Part shown: in pieces, positions 5,681-8,407 of the stretch
How the letters are laid out: the number at the start of each line of letters is the position of its first letter
How positions within the stretch are numbered: the first letter of the stretch is position 1
From: Thermoguttaceae bacterium
Lineage (GTDB): Bacteria; Planctomycetota; Planctomycetia; Pirellulales; Thermoguttaceae
Direction of reading: 5' to 3'
NCBI GenBank assembly: GCA_028695865.1
Contig: JAQVID010000105.1
Span: forward strand, 1-8,407
Length of the DNA: 8,407 nucleotides
Notes under the pieces: generated by a model
The model's input: the letters and a program-made list of their open reading frames with translations, nothing else
What the model was told of the DNA's origin: nothing
Database searches by the model: none
Translations under genes and position numbers: made by a program

Positions 5681-6766
5681 GCACGGTCAAGCATCTCCCA
5701 TGAGAATATCGTGAAATATCACGATATTGGCACCACGAATCAGGGAAGATTTTTCACGAAAATGGAGCTTCTCCACGGAGACGACCTGGAGGCACACGTG
5801 GAAGAAAACTGTTCACGCCCTCTGGACTTGTATCAAGTACGACTGGTGGCCAAACAGATGCTTGATGCACTGGTTTATCTTCAAGACCAAAAGCCAGCGA
5901 TTATTCATCGAGACATAAAACCAGCAAACATCGTTTGGGATGAGAAGAAAAAAAGTTTTGTCCTCACCGATCTGAATATCGCGACAACCTGCGGCGATGA
6001 GAAACCGAACTGTACCTGGGGGTATGTCCCGCCCGATCTGATTGATCGTGAATCTGCGTCGATACATTGGGACAAAACCGCAGACATCTTTGCGCTTGGT
6101 ATCACTCTGTACAGACTGGCCTGCCATACGTATCCTTGGCCCAACGACGAACAGATACCTGATCCGGCGACGCCCCCGGACGATCCCCGCGAGTGGAAGA
6201 ATGCCATTTCAGACGAGTTTGCAGAATTTCTTTTAAAAGCGATTCGTTGCGACAAAGAGCGATTTGCTTCTGCCCGGGAAATGCGTGACGCGTTGCCGGA
6301 CAGTTTTCAGCGCATTGTCGAGGTCGTCCCGTGCGAGACGACGCCGGTCGATACCAACGACTACGTCGATTATCTGCGAACGCTTTACAGTCAAAGTCAT
6401 AACAACGGGGGAACGCGTTGCGGCAAAAAGATAAACCTTTTGGACACAAGGACTTACATCCCGACGAAACTTGACAAAAAATTGGCCGAAAACATTTTCA
6501 ACGGCCAATACAAACTGGTGATTATCACAGGTAACGCCGGAGATGGCAAAACGGCGTTTATTCGCAATATCGAAAAAAGAGCCGGAAACGCTGAGGTACT
6601 GGAGCATACCAATGGTGCACAGTTCGAAATCTGCGGTATCCCATTTGTAAGTAATTACGATGGTTCACAAGATGAAGGGGCGAAAGATAATCGCGATGTA
6701 TTATGCGACTTTTTTTCTCCCTTTTCTGAAACGGACCATCGTTCGGGATCGGCTCGAACTGTTTAA
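5681..6766 (+). pseudogene. Truncated PglW/MAD6-like Ser/Thr kinase with start of fused P-loop ATPase (probable remnant)
   Basis: The frame opens after TAA 5678-5680 and reads A-R-S-S-I-S-H-E-N-I-V; the first usual start is GTG 5711 (351 aa, numbering used here). Family homology is present before that GTG, since HENIVKYHDIG is the kinase alphaC-beta4 motif. The kinase C-lobe is intact: HRDIKPAN (66-73), D-L-N in place of DFG (87-89), a Y-V-P-P-D segment in place of APE (105-109), and DIFALGITLYRL (125-136). After a linker comes LLDTRTYIPTKLD and a P-loop, GNAGDGKT (274-281), then SNYDGSQDEG. This order matches large phage-defence kinases of the PglW (BREX type 2/Pgl) and MAD6 type. The glycine loop, the ATP-binding Lys and alphaC Glu are absent, and the ATPase ends about 45 residues after Walker A, reading frameshifted residues to TAA at 6764. 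Kinase activity is therefore unlikely. The family call is from recalled motifs; the broken state is seen directly. Confidence 0.75.
5705..5728. repeat. Perfect 10-bp inverted repeat at the kinase remnant's 5' end
   Basis: AATATCGTGA (5705-5714) and TCACGATATT (5719-5728) are exact complements around the four bases AATA. The palindrome spans the GTG at 5711. The same bases encode E-N-I-V-K-Y-H-D-I, a conserved kinase stretch, so coding constraint explains part of it. As RNA it would hide the GTG start in a hairpin. Confidence 0.7.
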
Positions 6767-8407
6767 AGCTCTGCGTTACGACAGTGATTTCGCTCGACTG
6801 GATTTCAAAACGTGGAAACTTCCCGAGATGACCGACAAGCAGAGTATGACACTTCGCGTCGAACTGCCCAAGAGTAAAACTCCGCCTGTTTACGTAAATG
6901 GAGTAAGAACCCTTTATCTGGATGGCGAAAAAAACGTTCCGCTCAAAATCCGTATCGTGATGGATCAAAAACCCACGGATGTTACAGGTTTGAAATTTTT
7001 GGTCTATTTGGTTCCCACCGGTTCGGGCAAGGAAGATTCCAAAAAGCTCCTGGTTTCCAAAGATATTGCGCCGGGTACGAAGAATTATCGTGATCTCACA
7101 CTCAAATTTGACAGTACCCTCGAAGAGGGAACGTATTATCTCCGTGTTGTTGCCGAAAATAATACCGGTGTCCAGTTGAATACGGAAGACAATTTTCGTG
7201 TGGATGACATCAACCACAAATGGCAAATCGAAAAGATCAGAGAAAATGGCGACAGCTACGATACCTTCAAGGCCGAGAACAACGCAAAAACGATTAACGA
7301 GACTGCCGAGGATATTTTCTTGACTTCTATCAGGTCTGAAGATGATACCTTGGGTCAGGAAGAAACAGAGGCTAACCACAACCCGAAACTGAACAATGCG
7401 ATACAGGGGTATTTTGAATACCGGGCAGACTTATTGAAAAGCAAACAACCGGTTGGTTTCCCCGTCGTCGATACGAACGTAAGTTGCTGGAAAACGCCTT
7501 TGAAAAAACAACAGACGAGTATTGACAATGAGCTCCAACGTCAATATATTCTGAAGTTCAACGACTTTGATCGTCGTTGGGATATCCCGATATCGAAAAA
7601 ACTATACGATTTGGAACGGATGTTTCTTGTACAGACGCAGATGGGATATGTTCACTGCCAAATCAGTTCCGACTCGCGACAAAACAATTTCAATTTCGAT
7701 TTTAGACCGTTCGACCATGCCGAGTTTCGGACACTGCAGGGGCTGCGAAAAAAGATTTTTGCGTCCATTTCCGAATCGGCAACCGACGAGGACGGCAAAA
7801 CAAACGGGGTGTTCGAAACCTGGCTTAAATGGCTGGACGTTGCCGATCCGGAGAATGCGAATCAGACAAGAGCCAAACAGCTCAAGGACTATGTCAAAGA
7901 ATACGCCAGCTGCTACGACCGAATTCGGAAGATGATCATTGAGGGCAACAACGACAAGGTGTTTGAATCTCTCTTCAAGCTACAGAATCTTGATACCATA
8001 ACGCTTAATATTCCACTCTCGAAAAAGACACCGACCGAACGTCAGGAATATGTGGAGGTCATACTGGTACCCCCGTTGCATCCTCTGCGACTTGCCTGGT
8101 TTTCCGGCCTTTTCGATCTCTTTAACGAACTGGAAAAGTCATTGCAAAAAAGTAATAACAGGGCATCCAAATTGAATCAGCTGAAATGGATTTTCGAAGG
8201 ACATTTGAGTCCGACGAACAATCCGTTGCTTATTGCTCGCAATTCCATGGAGTATCTGCAATATGCCGGTGAAATTGCATTCGGGTGGGGAATCTATATT
8301 CAAACGGGTAAACAGGGTCTTTTCAACGAACGACAGATAAAAGCCCTGGTTGCAGAACAGTTGAACCTTGATTTTGAAAATCGAATTGACACCGATGTCG
8401 ATTCGAA
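6738..8407 (+). CDS. Internal part of a DptH/MAD8-like large defence ATPase, 5' truncated, runs off right edge
   Basis: The frame is open from inside the kinase remnant to the window edge (about 556 residues from 6738). The first ATG after the junction is 6828. The residues just before it (V-R-D-R-L-E-L-F-K-A-L-R) look like real helix, so the true N-terminus is probably lost. Residues from about 6850 to 7200 alternate polar and hydrophobic as in a beta sandwich (TLRVEL, LKIRIVMD, LKFLVYLVP, YYLRVVAENN). A mixed and helical part follows, with the sequences FDFRPFDHAEF and FETWLKWLD. A V-I-L-V-P-P-L-H-P-L-R-L-A-W-F motif lies at about 8056-8100. This order recalls the middle of DNA phosphorothioation-dependent restriction protein DptH and related HerA/FtsK-like ATPases such as MAD8. 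The nucleotide-binding motifs would lie beyond the window, so the assignment is tentative. No internal stop or frameshift is seen. Confidence 0.6.
   Translation, partial: MVRDRLELFKALRYDSDFARLDFKTWKLPEMTDKQSMTLRVELPKSKTPPVYVNGVRTLYLDGEKNVPLKIRIVMDQKPTDVTGLKFLVYLVPTGSGKEDSKKLLVSKDIAPGTKNYRDLTLKFDSTLEEGTYYLRVVAENNTGVQLNTEDNFRVDDINHKWQIEKIRENGDSYDTFKAENNAKTINETAEDIFLTSIRSEDDTLGQEETEANHNPKLNNAIQGYFEYRADLLKSKQPVGFPVVDTNVSCWKTPLKKQQTSIDNELQRQYILKFNDFDRRWDIPISKKLYDLERMFLVQTQMGYVHCQISSDSRQNNFNFDFRPFDHAEFRTLQGLRKKIFASISESATDEDGKTNGVFETWLKWLDVADPENANQTRAKQLKDYVKEYASCYDRIRKMIIEGNNDKVFESLFKLQNLDTITLNIPLSKKTPTERQEYVEVILVPPLHPLRLAWFSGLFDLFNELEKSLQKSNNRASKLNQLKWIFEGHLSPTNNPLLIARNSMEYLQYAGEIAFGWGIYIQTGKQGLFNERQIKALVAEQLNLDFENRIDTDVDS

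Noticed and set aside
5601..5713. Short plus-strand frame with a cysteine pair (QCPKKKCKHG), possible zinc ribbon
   Set aside because: It is under 40 codons, has no start or ribosome binding site and lies in the intergenic/decayed region; one C-x4-C pair is not enough for a zinc finger.
6558..7379. Minus-strand open frame (273 aa) across the kinase/DptH-like junction
   Set aside because: The plus strand carries the family motifs on both sides. The minus product shows no domain, and its openness probably reflects codon composition.

Overview
The window looks like chromosomal DNA of a Planctomycetota-like bacterium. The main evidence is a 1252-residue SecA, far longer than the usual ~850-900 residues. 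Its extra length is an expanded helical region and a small beta-rich insert, a pattern I associate with planctomycete SecA proteins. Several genes also have weak or absent Shine-Dalgarno sequences. The assignment rests on recalled family features, not on a database search.

Layout. Positions 1-427 (minus strand) hold the N-terminal 142 codons of an exported prolyl oligopeptidase-family (S9A) peptidase that runs off the left edge. Positions 428-1008 hold no confident gene, only a 13-bp perfect tandem duplication, two doubtful small reading frames and the peptidase leader. Positions 1009-1512 (minus) encode a small two-helix membrane protein with a good ribosome binding site. Positions 1513-1703 contain a 7-bp tandem repeat, a candidate promoter and the strong intrinsic terminator of secA. 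Positions 1704-5462 (minus) are the complete secA gene. Positions 5463-5680 are intergenic.

The right third (about 5681-8407, plus strand) is different in character and resembles an eroded or rearranged phage-defence locus. A Ser/Thr kinase C-lobe is joined to the start of a P-loop NTPase domain, the architecture of PglW/MAD6-type defence kinases. It lacks its kinase N-lobe and stops just after the Walker A region. In the next frame, with no gap, begins the middle of a different large protein. This has a beta-sandwich region and a helical region with a conserved HPLRLAWF-type motif, and it resembles the large HerA/FtsK-like ATPases of the DptH/MAD8 type. It is open to the window's right edge.

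How the genes relate. The left two thirds are housekeeping and envelope genes read leftward: protein export (SecA), an exported peptidase and a membrane protein. The right third is read divergently from secA. The most notable feature is the 5' truncation of the kinase plus the abrupt kinase/DptH-like junction at about 6710-6740. It indicates an internal deletion between two defence genes, a frameshifted fusion, or an assembly chimera.
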